Both the position numbers and the translations under genes were made by a program. From positions 3,370,258 to 3,434,257 of the forward strand of contig NZ_JACMIA010000001.1 in assembly GCF_014252955.1 (NCBI RefSeq): a stretch of 64,000 bases of DNA. Direction: 5' to 3'. The stretch comes from Stappia sp. 28M-7. GTDB lineage: Bacteria > Pseudomonadota > Alphaproteobacteria > Rhizobiales > Stappiaceae. Below are positions 8,348 to 16,777 of this stretch, piece after piece; position 1 is the stretch's first letter; each line of letters starts with the position of its first letter. The notes under the pieces are model-generated. The model made no database searches and was not told the origin of the DNA. It worked only from the letters and a program-made list of their open reading frames with translations.

Positions 8348-10651
8348 TCAGCTATTGGCTGCGCGAATAGCCTCCCAGACCCGGAGCGGCGTCGCGGGCA
8401 TGTCGATATGGGCGACGGCCGCCCCCCGGCGCAGCGCATCGCCGACCGCATTCATCACCGCCGGACCGGCACCGATGGTGCCCGCCTCGCCCGCGCCCTT
8501 GATGCCGAGCGCGTTGGTGGTGGAAGGAATGTTGTTGGTCTCGAAGCGGATGCCCGGAATATCGGCGGCGCGCGGCATCTGGTAGTCGAGGAAGGACGCC
8601 GTCAGCAGCTGCCCGTCCTCGTCGTAGACCGTGTGCTCCATCAGGGCCTGGCCGATGGCCTGCACGACGCCGCCATGCACCTGGCCGGCGAGCAGGATCG
8701 GGTTCACCGTGACGCCGAAATCGTCGACGATCACATAGTCCAGCAGCTCGATGTCGCCGGTCTCCGGATCGACCTCCAGCTCGCAGATATGCGTGCCGTT
8801 GGGATAGGTCGCCTCGGCCTGCTTGACCTCCTCGCGCGCCGACAGCTGCTCGGGCGCGGCGGCCGCGATCTCGGCCAGCGTCACCGACCGGTCGGTGCCG
8901 ACAACCCGCACCTCGCCGTCCACGAGCTCCAGATCCTCAGGGCCCGCCTCCAGCTTGTCGGCGGCAAGGTCCTTGATCTTCTTCACCAGACTGCGCGAGG
9001 CCTCCAGTACCGACGGCAGGCCGATGGGGATCGAGCGCGAGCCGCCCGTGCCGCCGCCCTTGCGCACCCGGTCGGTGTCGCCCTGGATCATGGTGATGCG
9101 GTCGAGATCGACACCGAACTGCTCGGCGATGATCTGGCCGTAGGCGGTGGCGTGGCCCTGGCCGTTGGTCTGCGTGCCGATCAGCAGGGTCAGCGAACCG
9201 TCCCCGCCCAGTTCCACCGTCGCCTCCTCCGAGCCGGCGAAGGCGCAGGCCTCGATATAGGTCGCCATGCCGATGCCGCGATAGCGCCCGCGCGCAGCGG
9301 ACGCCTCCACCCGCTCGGCAAACCCGTCCCAGCCGATTGCCGCCATCGCCTTGTCCATATGGGCAGAAAAGTCGCCGGTGTCGTACATGCGTCCCGTATG
9401 GGTGGTGTAGGGAAGCTGCTCGGGACGGATGAAGTTGCGACGCCGGAACTCGGCCGGCGACATGTCCATCTCGGCCGCCGCCCGGTCGACCAGACGCTCC
9501 AGCAGGTAGGCGGCCTCGGGCCGGCCCGCGCCGCGATAGGCGTCGGTCGGGGTGGTGTTGGTGAAGACGCCCTTCACAACGCCGTACAGCGCCGGCACAT
9601 GATACAGGCCGGTTGCCATCGACAGTCCGAAATTCGGGATCATCGGGCCGTACTGGTGCAGATAGGCACCCATCGCCGCCACGATCTCGACGCGCAGCGC
9701 CAGGATGCGCCCTTCGGCATCGAGCGCCACTTCCGCCATCGACAGGTTGTCGCGGCCGTGCGCGTCGGCAAGGAAATGCTCGGTGCGCTCGCAGACCCAC
9801 TTCACCGGCCGGCCCAGACGCTCCGCCGCCACTAGGCAGACCGGGTACTCCGGATAGACGAAATTCTTGGTTCCGAAACCTCCGCCGACATCCGGCGTGA
9901 CGACCCGCAGCCGGTCGCGCGGGATGCCGAGAATATCGCCGGCGATGATCGCCTGCATGCTGTGGCCGCCCTGGGTGCCGGCGGTCAGCGTGTAGCGCCC
10001 GCTCTCGGCATCGTATTCGCCGACACAGCCGCGCGGCTCCATGTAGTTGCACACGAGCCGGTTGTTGACGATGTCGATCCGCGTGACGTGGTGAGCACTC
10101 TCGAATGCCCGGTTCGTCGCCGCCGCGTCGCCCGCATCATAGGTGAAGGCAAGGTTGGTGCCCGTCTCCGGCCATACCAGCGGCGCGTCGGGCTTCAGCG
10201 CATCGCCCGTGTCGACCACCGCGTCGAGAGGCTCGTAGTCGACCTCGATCAACTCGGCCGCCGACTTGGCATTGGCGAGCGTGTCGGCAACGACCAGCGC
10301 GATCGGCTCGCCGACATGGCGCACGGTGTCGGTGGCCAGCACCGGGCGCGGGGGAACCGCATGCCTCGTGCCATCGCTCTGGGTGAGGATCGCCTTGGTC
10401 GGCATCAGGCCGAGGTCCGGAATGTCCGCCGCGGTCATCACCATGGCAACGCCCGGGGCGGACCGTGCCGGCTCCAGATCCCCGAGGGTGATGCGCGCGT
10501 GCGCCACGCTGGAGCGCACCACGAAGGCGCGCAACATGCCGTCCGACTGGATGTCGTCGGTATAGTGCCCACGGCCCGTGACCAGTGCATCGTCTTCCTT
10601 GCGGCGCACCGGCGCGCCGATGCCGAACTTGGCGTGCACCATCTCGTTCAT
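8348..10651 (-). CDS. Xanthine dehydrogenase/CO dehydrogenase-family molybdopterin-binding large subunit (form II CoxL-like)
   Basis: The 767-residue product is a complete large subunit of the molybdenum hydroxylase family, which binds the molybdopterin cytosine dinucleotide cofactor. The opening RRKEDDALVTGRGHYTDDI is the CoxL/CutL signature, DVGGGFGTK (254-262) is a cofactor-binding loop, and the active-site loop reads AYRGAGR (371-377). The last marks form II enzymes; true carbon monoxide dehydrogenases (form I) have AYxCSFR, so CO oxidation should not be assumed. These enzymes normally need a FAD subunit and a 2Fe-2S subunit, yet neither coxM nor coxS is adjacent; the neighbours are two EamA transporters. 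The substrate is unknown, perhaps an aldehyde or N-heterocycle. Confidence 0.9.
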   Translation of the reverse strand: MNEMVHAKFGIGAPVRRKEDDALVTGRGHYTDDIQSDGMLRAFVVRSSVAHARITLGDLEPARSAPGVAMVMTAADIPDLGLMPTKAILTQSDGTRHAVPPRPVLATDTVRHVGEPIALVVADTLANAKSAAELIEVDYEPLDAVVDTGDALKPDAPLVWPETGTNLAFTYDAGDAAATNRAFESAHHVTRIDIVNNRLVCNYMEPRGCVGEYDAESGRYTLTAGTQGGHSMQAIIAGDILGIPRDRLRVVTPDVGGGFGTKNFVYPEYPVCLVAAERLGRPVKWVCERTEHFLADAHGRDNLSMAEVALDAEGRILALRVEIVAAMGAYLHQYGPMIPNFGLSMATGLYHVPALYGVVKGVFTNTTPTDAYRGAGRPEAAYLLERLVDRAAAEMDMSPAEFRRRNFIRPEQLPYTTHTGRMYDTGDFSAHMDKAMAAIGWDGFAERVEASAARGRYRGIGMATYIEACAFAGSEEATVELGGDGSLTLLIGTQTNGQGHATAYGQIIAEQFGVDLDRITMIQGDTDRVRKGGGTGGSRSIPIGLPSVLEASRSLVKKIKDLAADKLEAGPEDLELVDGEVRVVGTDRSVTLAEIAAAAPEQLSAREEVKQAEATYPNGTHICELEVDPETGDIELLDYVIVDDFGVTVNPILLAGQVHGGVVQAIGQALMEHTVYDEDGQLLTASFLDYQMPRAADIPGIRFETNNIPSTTNALGIKGAGEAGTIGAGPAVMNAVGDALRRGAAVAHIDMPATPLRVWEAIRAANS

Positions 10652-10949
10652 TCGAATGCCTCGTTGCTAACAGCCGGGCACTGCCCGGAGATCGCTGCGG
10701 TGATTGCGGAAAGCGTTGCGTGCGACATGTCGCGCCGTGCCGGGAGGGTCAAGGCCGAACATGGCGGATCAGGTATCGCGACGAAAACCGCCAGTGTGTG
10801 GTTGAGGAAAAGCTTAGCGGCAAAAGCGCCCATTCGCCAAGGGGGCGGAAGACCGGCCAGACCCTTTCGCGATAGCTGCCAATGGGACTATGCTCGGCCT
10901 CTCACCTTCTTGCGGCCGTCGTCGTCGCCTTCCCGCCACGGACACCCCG

Positions 10950-11948
10950 ATGCCCCCTCCTTCCGAGCAGTCGCCCCCAGGCTCTCCCGATCCCGGAGAC
11001 AGGCGCAGCCTCGCCCAGCGCTATCGCGACACCGGCGACAGGCTCTCGCTGCTGCCGGGCAATGTCCGCGGCATCTTGTGGATGCTGGTCGCCAGCATCT
11101 TCTTCACCGCCATGGTCACCCTCATCAAGATCCTCGGCGAGAGATTGCACGTCGCCGAGATCATCATGATCCGCCAGATCATCATGACGATGATCGTCGC
11201 TCCGGTGATCATCTCGGGCCTTCCCGGCTCGCTGAAGACGCAGCGCCCCGGCCTGCACGTCATCCGCGTCTGCTGCGCCTCGGTGGCCATGCTTGCCGGC
11301 TTCACCGCGATCATTCACCTGCCGCTGGCGGACGCCACCGCAATCGCCTTTTCCAAGACCTTCTTCCTGACGATCCTCGCGATCCTGTTCCTCGGCGAGA
11401 CCGTCGGCCCGCACCGCTGGGCGGCCACGGCGATCGGTTTCCTCGGCGTCATCGTGATCCTGCAGCCGGGCGGCGACACGGGCTTCAGCATCTATGCGGC
11501 CATGGCGGTCGCCGGTGCCGCAGCGGCCGGCACCGTGATGATCATCATCCGCAAGCTGTCGCAGGTGGAGCGCCCGGTCACCATCCTCACCTATCAGGCA
11601 TTTTTCGTCGGCCTGATCATGCTGCCCATCGCCGTCTATTACTGGAAGACGCCGACGCTGGAGGAGTGGGGCCTCTTGCTGCTGGTGGGCATGGCCTCCT
11701 GGGCAGGCCAGATGTGCAACATCCGGGCCTTTCGCGCCGGCGAGGCTTCCGCCCTCGCCGCCCTCGACTATGCCCGCCTGATCTACGCGACCATCATCGG
11801 CTTTCTGGTTTTCGGAGAGCTCCCGGCTCCCGCCACCTATGCCGGCTCCGCGCTCATCGTCGCCGGAGCGCTCTACACGGTCTGGCGGGAAAACCGGCTC
11901 GGCCGGCAAATCACGGCGCGCACAGGCGTGCGGGCCGATCCCCCTTGA
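10950..11948 (+). CDS. EamA-family (DMT) transporter, copy 2
   Basis: This 332-residue protein is a ten-helix EamA-type transporter with a roughly 45-residue hydrophilic N-terminus (Pro/Ser/Asp-rich) before the first helix RGILWMLVASIFFTAMV. The LPLADATAIAFSKTFF block and the second-repeat ALAALDYARLIYATIIGF match the paralogue at 7229-8209. I started it at the ATG at 10950, since residues upstream (from 10890) are Arg-rich and not family-like. It is divergent from the CoxL-like gene across 298 bases in which I see no gene, and convergent with the HTH regulator. The substrate is unknown. Confidence 0.9.
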   Translation: MPPPSEQSPPGSPDPGDRRSLAQRYRDTGDRLSLLPGNVRGILWMLVASIFFTAMVTLIKILGERLHVAEIIMIRQIIMTMIVAPVIISGLPGSLKTQRPGLHVIRVCCASVAMLAGFTAIIHLPLADATAIAFSKTFFLTILAILFLGETVGPHRWAATAIGFLGVIVILQPGGDTGFSIYAAMAVAGAAAAGTVMIIIRKLSQVERPVTILTYQAFFVGLIMLPIAVYYWKTPTLEEWGLLLLVGMASWAGQMCNIRAFRAGEASALAALDYARLIYATIIGFLVFGELPAPATYAGSALIVAGALYTVWRENRLGRQITARTGVRADPP

Positions 11949-11973
11949 TCCGGGAGGCCTGCGCGGGCCGCGC

Positions 11974-12843
11974 TCACGCCCCGTTGAAATGCGGTGTCCA
12001 GATCCCGTCGACCCGGTAGCCGCCCAGCGTCCTTGCCCTCTCGGCAAAGATCGGGGTTCGGGTAAAGGCGATCAGCGCCTGGAACGGCGCCTCGAACCAG
12101 TCCCGCCGCGACACAAGGAGATCGAAGCGCTCCTCGCAGACGGGAACGAAATCCAGCTTGAACTGCCGCGCCGAAGCGGCAAGCCCGAAGGCCGCATCCG
12201 CACGCCCGTCAAGCACGGCAAGCGCCGCCTCGCGCTCGTCCCGTGCCACCGGAGCTTCCTGCGGCACCGCAATGCCGGCTTCGGAAAACAGCCGCTCCAT
12301 CAGGTGCTGGCTGCCGGCCTGCGGCTGGCGCAACACCATGCGCTTGCCGGCAAGATCGGCGATGGAGCCGATGCCGAGCGGATTGCCCGGCGAAACGATG
12401 ATGCCGCGATCGCGCCAGGCCCATTCCGCCAGCACCACGGGGCGGAAGCGAAAGCGCCGCGAGACGAGTTCGGTGTTCCAGCCCTCGTCCTGGATCATGT
12501 GAAGCCCGGCCGCGACACCTTCCAGCTGCTCGAACCGGTCGAGCCCGTCGAGACTGCCGTCAAAGAACGCGGCCAGCCCCGAGCCGCTCTCGCGCAGCGC
12601 CCATTCCAGCAGCGGATCGTGGCTGCCCAGGATGACGGCGGGCCGGGTTCCCTCGCCTGTCGGCGCCTCGCTGGCATTCTCGATCCAGGCAAGCACCACT
12701 TCGCGGGGGAAGAGCAACTTGCCCGTCGCGCGGCTGTGGGGAATCTCGCCGGCGGCGGCCAGATCGTAGATCTTGCGCTCCTTGACCCGGAGCAGGTCGG
12801 CCATTTCCTTGGTAGTGAGATAGGTCGGCAGGTCGGCCGTCAT
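11974..12843 (-). CDS. Excisionase-type HTH fused to a periplasmic-binding-like domain (transcriptional regulator)
   Basis: The 289-residue protein begins with a MerR/excisionase-type winged helix (residues 8-55, YLTTKEMADLLRVKERKIYDLAAAGEIP, then a KLLFPREVVLAWIE wing). A type-2 periplasmic-binding-protein-like domain follows, with GSHDPLLEWALRE, a GIIVSPGNPLGI hinge and LAGKRMVLRQPQAGSQHL. There is no signal peptide, so the ligand domain is cytoplasmic and presumably senses a small molecule. Related proteins are annotated as molybdate- or tungstate-linked regulators; the nearby molybdoenzyme gene makes that attractive but unproven. The start at 12843 (AGGA 12 bases upstream) is preferred to the in-frame ATG at 12933. 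It lies 111 bases downstream of fadD in the same direction. Confidence 0.75.
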   Translation of the reverse strand: MTADLPTYLTTKEMADLLRVKERKIYDLAAAGEIPHSRATGKLLFPREVVLAWIENASEAPTGEGTRPAVILGSHDPLLEWALRESGSGLAAFFDGSLDGLDRFEQLEGVAAGLHMIQDEGWNTELVSRRFRFRPVVLAEWAWRDRGIIVSPGNPLGIGSIADLAGKRMVLRQPQAGSQHLMERLFSEAGIAVPQEAPVARDEREAALAVLDGRADAAFGLAASARQFKLDFVPVCEERFDLLVSRRDWFEAPFQALIAFTRTPIFAERARTLGGYRVDGIWTPHFNGA

Positions 12844-12954
12844 CTTGCCGGGTGTCCTGTTGAAGTTGCGAATAGGATCGCTTTCGACAATGCCAAGTTG
12901 ACCGGCCTGCATCAAGCGCAGCCGGTACAACATCTTGCGAAGATCGGCGGAACG

Positions 12955-14619
12955 TCAGTTGTCGGCAGCCGAGGAGGCGCGCTTCGCCTTTTCCTCCTCC
13001 ACCAGTTCCTTCTTGGACAGCTTGCCGACCATCGTCTTGGGCAGGGCGTCGCGGAACTCGATCTCCTGCGGCAACTCGATCGGAGACAGGTGCCCTTTCA
13101 GGAACTGGCGCAGGTCCTCCGCGGACACGGTCTCCTCCGGCTTCAGCTTGATGAAGGCCTTGGGCGCCTGTCCGCGATAGCTGTCGGGTATGGCGATCAC
13201 GATCGCCTCCTCGACGGCCGGATGCTGGTAGATCGCCTCCTCGATCATGCGCGGATAGACGTTGTAGCCCGAGCACAGGATCAGGTCCTTGATCCGGTCG
13301 ACCAGATACACGAACCCGTCCGGGTCGCGATAGCCGACATCGCCCGTATGCAGGGCCCCGTTCTCGATGGCCCGGGCCGTGTCTTCGGGACGATTGTAGT
13401 AGCCGGCCATCACCTGCGGCCCGCGCACGACCAGCTCGCCCTTCTCTCCCTCCGGGACGCATTCGGACGGGTTGTCGAGGCTGCGGAACTCAAGCGTCGT
13501 TCCAGGAATGGCCAGACCGATGGAGCCTGAACGCCGGTTCTCGTTGAGCGGATTCGCCGCCACCACCGGCGAGGCTTCGGTCAGGCCGTAGCCCTCGACC
13601 AGAATACAGCCGGTCAGTCCCTCGAACTGCGTCTTCACCTCCACCGGCAGCGGCGCGCCGCCGGAGATGCACAGCCGGATCGTGGTGAGATCGTAGCCCT
13701 TGGTCATCTCTGCATTGTTGATGGCCGTGTAGATGGTCGGCACGCCGGGAAACAGCGTGATCTTCTTCCGCCGGATCGTTTCGAGCAGCATCTTCAGCTC
13801 GAAGCGCGGCATCAAGACCATCTCGGCCGCCAGCACCACCGACAGATTCTGCGCCACCGTCATCGCGAAGACGTGGAAGAACGGCAGCACGCAGAGCATC
13901 TTCTCCTCGCCGACCTTCGCCTCGCAGAAGATCGAGCGCATCTGCTCGATATTCGCGGCAAGGTTGGTGTGGGTCAGCATCGCGCCCTTGGGAACGCCCG
14001 TCGTTCCGCCCGTGTACTGAAGCACGGCGATGTCGGTATCGGGGCGGATATCGGCAACGCGCGGCGCGGCCCCGTGGCCCGTGACCTCGGAAAAGCGCGG
14101 ATGCGCGGCATCCTGCGGCACGCGCGCCCGGTCGCCGCGCTTGAAAAGCTGGAACAGCAGCTTCTTGGGCTGGGGCAGGATATCGGCCATCGGGCAGACG
14201 ATGATGCGGTCGAGCGTTCCCTCGCGCCGCACCGCCTCCACCTTGTCGTAGATGACCTTGAGGTCCATCGTCACCATGATGCGCGTGCCGCTGTCCCGCG
14301 CCTGGAACGACAGTTCCCGCTCCACATAGAGCGGATTGAAGTTCACCACGACGCCGCCGATCTTCAGTATCGCGAAATAGAAGATCGTGTAGTAGGGCGT
14401 GTTCGGCAGGCACAGACCCACCTTGTCGCCCTTGACCACGCCCATCGCCTGAAGGCCCGCGGCTGCCCGGTCGGCGAGCGCCGCGATCTCGGCATAGGTC
14501 CAGCCCTTCCCCAGGAAGTCCATGGCCGGTCTCCGCCCATGCTCCTTTGCCGCCGTGTCGAGATAGGTATGCATCGGCTGCGGACGAAAAGCGGCAAGCC
14601 AGACCTGCGGTTCGCTCAC
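12955..14619 (-). CDS. fadD: Long-chain fatty-acid--CoA ligase (FadD-like)
   Basis: The 554-residue enzyme belongs to the AMP-forming acyl-CoA synthetases and would activate fatty acids with ATP and CoA for beta-oxidation. The P-loop-like YTGGTTGVPKGAMLTH, the GYGLTEASP adenine-binding motif, the TGDVGYRDPDGFVYLVDR hinge region and the catalytic lysine in LPKTMVGKLSKKEL are all present. I chose a GTG start at 14619 because GGGAGGAA stands seven to eight bases upstream; the ATG 16 codons earlier has no such site and codes for non-conserved residues. A 16-bp ACGT-type palindrome lies 116 bases upstream and probably controls it. Some close relatives act on dicarboxylates (pimeloyl-CoA type), so chain-length preference is uncertain. 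Confidence 0.92.
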   Translation of the reverse strand: MSEPQVWLAAFRPQPMHTYLDTAAKEHGRRPAMDFLGKGWTYAEIAALADRAAAGLQAMGVVKGDKVGLCLPNTPYYTIFYFAILKIGGVVVNFNPLYVERELSFQARDSGTRIMVTMDLKVIYDKVEAVRREGTLDRIIVCPMADILPQPKKLLFQLFKRGDRARVPQDAAHPRFSEVTGHGAAPRVADIRPDTDIAVLQYTGGTTGVPKGAMLTHTNLAANIEQMRSIFCEAKVGEEKMLCVLPFFHVFAMTVAQNLSVVLAAEMVLMPRFELKMLLETIRRKKITLFPGVPTIYTAINNAEMTKGYDLTTIRLCISGGAPLPVEVKTQFEGLTGCILVEGYGLTEASPVVAANPLNENRRSGSIGLAIPGTTLEFRSLDNPSECVPEGEKGELVVRGPQVMAGYYNRPEDTARAIENGALHTGDVGYRDPDGFVYLVDRIKDLILCSGYNVYPRMIEEAIYQHPAVEEAIVIAIPDSYRGQAPKAFIKLKPEETVSAEDLRQFLKGHLSPIELPQEIEFRDALPKTMVGKLSKKELVEEEKAKRASSAADN

Positions 14620-14734
14620 GATGGTTCCTCCCGGACCCGGCACGTGGATCGTGCCCTGTTGTTGCACGGTGCCCGCCCCTCCTGCAGACCCGAGACCGGC
14701 TTTGCCGGCACGGTCAACATGGGCAAGGCTTCCC

Positions 14735-14750
14735 TTTACGTCAACGTAAA
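14735..14750. promoter_or_regulatory. TTTACGT-CA-ACGTAAA palindrome upstream of fadD
   Basis: The two 7-bp arms are exact reverse complements around CA. From memory this matches the TTTACGTnnACGTAAA operator class of MerR-type LiuR regulators of branched-chain amino acid and fatty acid breakdown in proteobacteria; that attribution is inference. It lies between fadD and ade, both read leftward, nearer to fadD. Confidence 0.55.
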
Positions 14751-14831
14751 ATGCGATTTCTCGGCGGCGCTTCGGCCCAGCGCCAGTCTACCACGCGGCG
14801 GCCGCGATCCGCATCGCGGCACGCGCCCAAC

Positions 14832-16553
14832 TCAGCCGAGCAGCGCGAAACGGTCGACATCGAACATCCCGCGATCCGTGATCTTGAGATGCGGAATGAC
14901 CGGCAACGGCAGGAAGGCGACCTGCAGGAACGGCTCCGGCAGAGTGCATCCCAGCGCACGCGCGGCGATCCGCAGGGACTCCAGCGCGTGCCGCACCTCC
15001 TCGAACGAGGCAAGGCTCATCAGGCCGGCGACCGGAAGAGCCAGTTCCGCCATGATCGTATCGCCGCGCGCCACGACGAACCCGCCCTGTAGCTCGGCGA
15101 TCCGGTTGACCGCTGTCGCCATCGAGGCGTCGTCGCAGCCCACCACGCAGATATTGTGGCTGTCATGGCCGACGGAGGAGGCAATCGCCCCACCCTGCAA
15201 TCCGAAGCCGGACACGAAGCCTCGGCCGATATTGCCGTTCTGCCCATGCCGCTCCACCACCGCGACCTTAGCCACATCCGAAGCGGGATCGGCCTGCAGG
15301 CCGCCGTCCCCTTCCGGCAGGCTTCGCGACAGATGCTCCGTGATGATCCGGCCCGGCACCACGCCGATAACGGCGCTCTCGTTCGCGCCCGACCCCACGA
15401 TGCGAAAGTCCTCCGCAGTGACCGGGCGCTGCAGGCGGACGCTGTCGAGGCCCACCGGCTGGAGAGGCTGACGCGCGGCAAAAGCGTCCTCGTCCACCGG
15501 ACGTCCTCCGGCGATGACCGAGTGCACGCGGCATTGTTCCAGATCGTCGAGCAGCACGATGTCGGCGCGCCAGCCCGGCGCCACCTGCCCCCGGTCGCGC
15601 AGGCCGAAGGCGACCGCCGCCGACCAGCTGGCTGCGCGATAGGCGTCGCAAGGCCGGGCGCCGCGAGCGATCAGCCGGCGGATCATGCTGTCGAGATGCC
15701 CTTCCTCGGCAATATCCAGCGGATTGCGGTCGTCGGTGCAAAGACAGACGAAGGAGGAGGTGTCCGGCATCAGCACCTCGGCCAGCGCCTCCAGATCCTT
15801 CGAAACAGAGCCCTCCCGGATCAGGATCGTCATGCCCTTGGCGAGCTTCTCGCGCGCTTCCCCGGCCGTTGTCGCCTCATGATCGGTGCGGATGCGCGCG
15901 GCGAGATATCCGTTGAGATCCAGCCCCGACAGGAGCGGCGCATGTCCGTCGATATGGCCGTCCTGGAACGCCGCCAGCTTGGCGATCGAGCCGGGATCGC
16001 GGGCGAGAACACCGGGAAAGTTCATGAATTCGGCCAAGCCGATGACCTTGGGATGGTCGCGGAACGGCTCGAGATCCTTGATCTCCAGCCGCGCGCCGGC
16101 CGTCTCGAACGCGGTCGCCGGCACACAGGACGACAGGTTGACCCTGAGATCCATCAACGTGCGCTCGGACGCATCGAGGAAATAGCGGATCCCGTCGGCG
16201 CCCAGCACATTGGCGATCTCGTGCGGGTCGCAGATTGCCGTCGTCACGCCATGCGGCAGCACGCAGCGGTCGAATTCGAGCGGCGTCACCAGCGAGGATT
16301 CGACATGCAGATGGGTATCGATGAAACCGGGAACGACGATGCGGCCGCCGCCATCCAATTCGCGCTCTCCGCAATATTTTCCATGCGTGCCGACGATCCG
16401 GTCGCCGACGATCGCCACGTCCGTTTCGGTCAACGAGCCGTCGATCACCGAGAACAGGCGCACGTTGCGCAGCACCAGATCCGCAGGCACCTCTCCTCGT
16501 CCGGCAGCGATCGCGCGCTCCAGAAAAACCCGCGTTTCCATCGTGTTCGGCAT
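14832..16553 (-). CDS. ade: Adenine deaminase
   Basis: The 573-residue amidohydrolase should convert adenine to hypoxanthine and ammonia for purine salvage. The first metal-binding motif reads [18 protein letters not shown] and is followed by [14 protein letters not shown], both hallmarks of the long bacterial adenine deaminases; CTDDRNPLD is the later catalytic aspartate motif. The C-terminal [17 protein letters not shown] segment is also typical. GGGAG lies six bases before the chosen ATG; an in-frame ATG at 16664 would add 37 Arg/Trp-rich residues and run into the frcR promoter region. It is divergent from frcR. Confidence 0.93.
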   Translation of the reverse strand: MPNTMETRVFLERAIAAGRGEVPADLVLRNVRLFSVIDGSLTETDVAIVGDRIVGTHGKYCGERELDGGGRIVVPGFIDTHLHVESSLVTPLEFDRCVLPHGVTTAICDPHEIANVLGADGIRYFLDASERTLMDLRVNLSSCVPATAFETAGARLEIKDLEPFRDHPKVIGLAEFMNFPGVLARDPGSIAKLAAFQDGHIDGHAPLLSGLDLNGYLAARIRTDHEATTAGEAREKLAKGMTILIREGSVSKDLEALAEVLMPDTSSFVCLCTDDRNPLDIAEEGHLDSMIRRLIARGARPCDAYRAASWSAAVAFGLRDRGQVAPGWRADIVLLDDLEQCRVHSVIAGGRPVDEDAFAARQPLQPVGLDSVRLQRPVTAEDFRIVGSGANESAVIGVVPGRIITEHLSRSLPEGDGGLQADPASDVAKVAVVERHGQNGNIGRGFVSGFGLQGGAIASSVGHDSHNICVVGCDDASMATAVNRIAELQGGFVVARGDTIMAELALPVAGLMSLASFEEVRHALESLRIAARALGCTLPEPFLQVAFLPLPVIPHLKITDRGMFDVDRFALLG

Positions 16554-16674
16554 GTTCTGCTCCCTGGCGTGCGATCCTTGCACCCTGCCTCGCACCCAAG
16601 CATGGCACAAGCACGGCAGCGCACGCCAGCGCCACCGGACGTTGCGGATTCCGCGCTGCAACACCGAAAATGGA

Positions 16675-16703
16675 TTGACAAAAGGATGGCATCGATAATT
16701 AAT
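16675..16703 (+). promoter_or_regulatory. Probable frcR promoter
   Basis: A perfect TTGACA (16675-16680) is followed after 17 bases by ATTAAT (16698-16703), or after 18 by TTAATT. Transcription would start near 16710, about 68 bases before the GTG. Two inverted repeats immediately downstream suggest repression at this site. Confidence 0.5.
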
Positions 16704-16715
16704 TAATCAGATTAA
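16703..16715. promoter_or_regulatory. TTAATC-A-GATTAA palindrome, candidate FrcR operator
   Basis: This is a perfect 13-bp palindrome with one central base that overlaps the -10 end and start region of the frcR promoter. It is similar in half-site to the palindrome before edd (TTAAATC/GATTTAA). Confidence 0.4.
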
Positions 16716-16731
16716 ACAAATAAGCTTGTTT
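16714..16731. promoter_or_regulatory. AAACAA-(6)-TTGTTT inverted repeat downstream of frcR promoter
   Basis: Six-base arms flank ATAAGC, adjoining the TTAATC palindrome. Together they make a 29-bp AT-rich control block in an otherwise GC-rich region, as expected for ROK or LacI-like repressors. Confidence 0.35.
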
Positions 16732-16777
16732 CAACCGCCCTGCAGAGGCGGGGACGGCCGGTGAGGGAGGATTTTCG

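Noticed and set aside
8348-10651. Carbon monoxide dehydrogenase large subunit
   Set aside because: The active-site loop is AYRGAGR, not the AYxCSFR of true CO dehydrogenases, and partner genes are missing.
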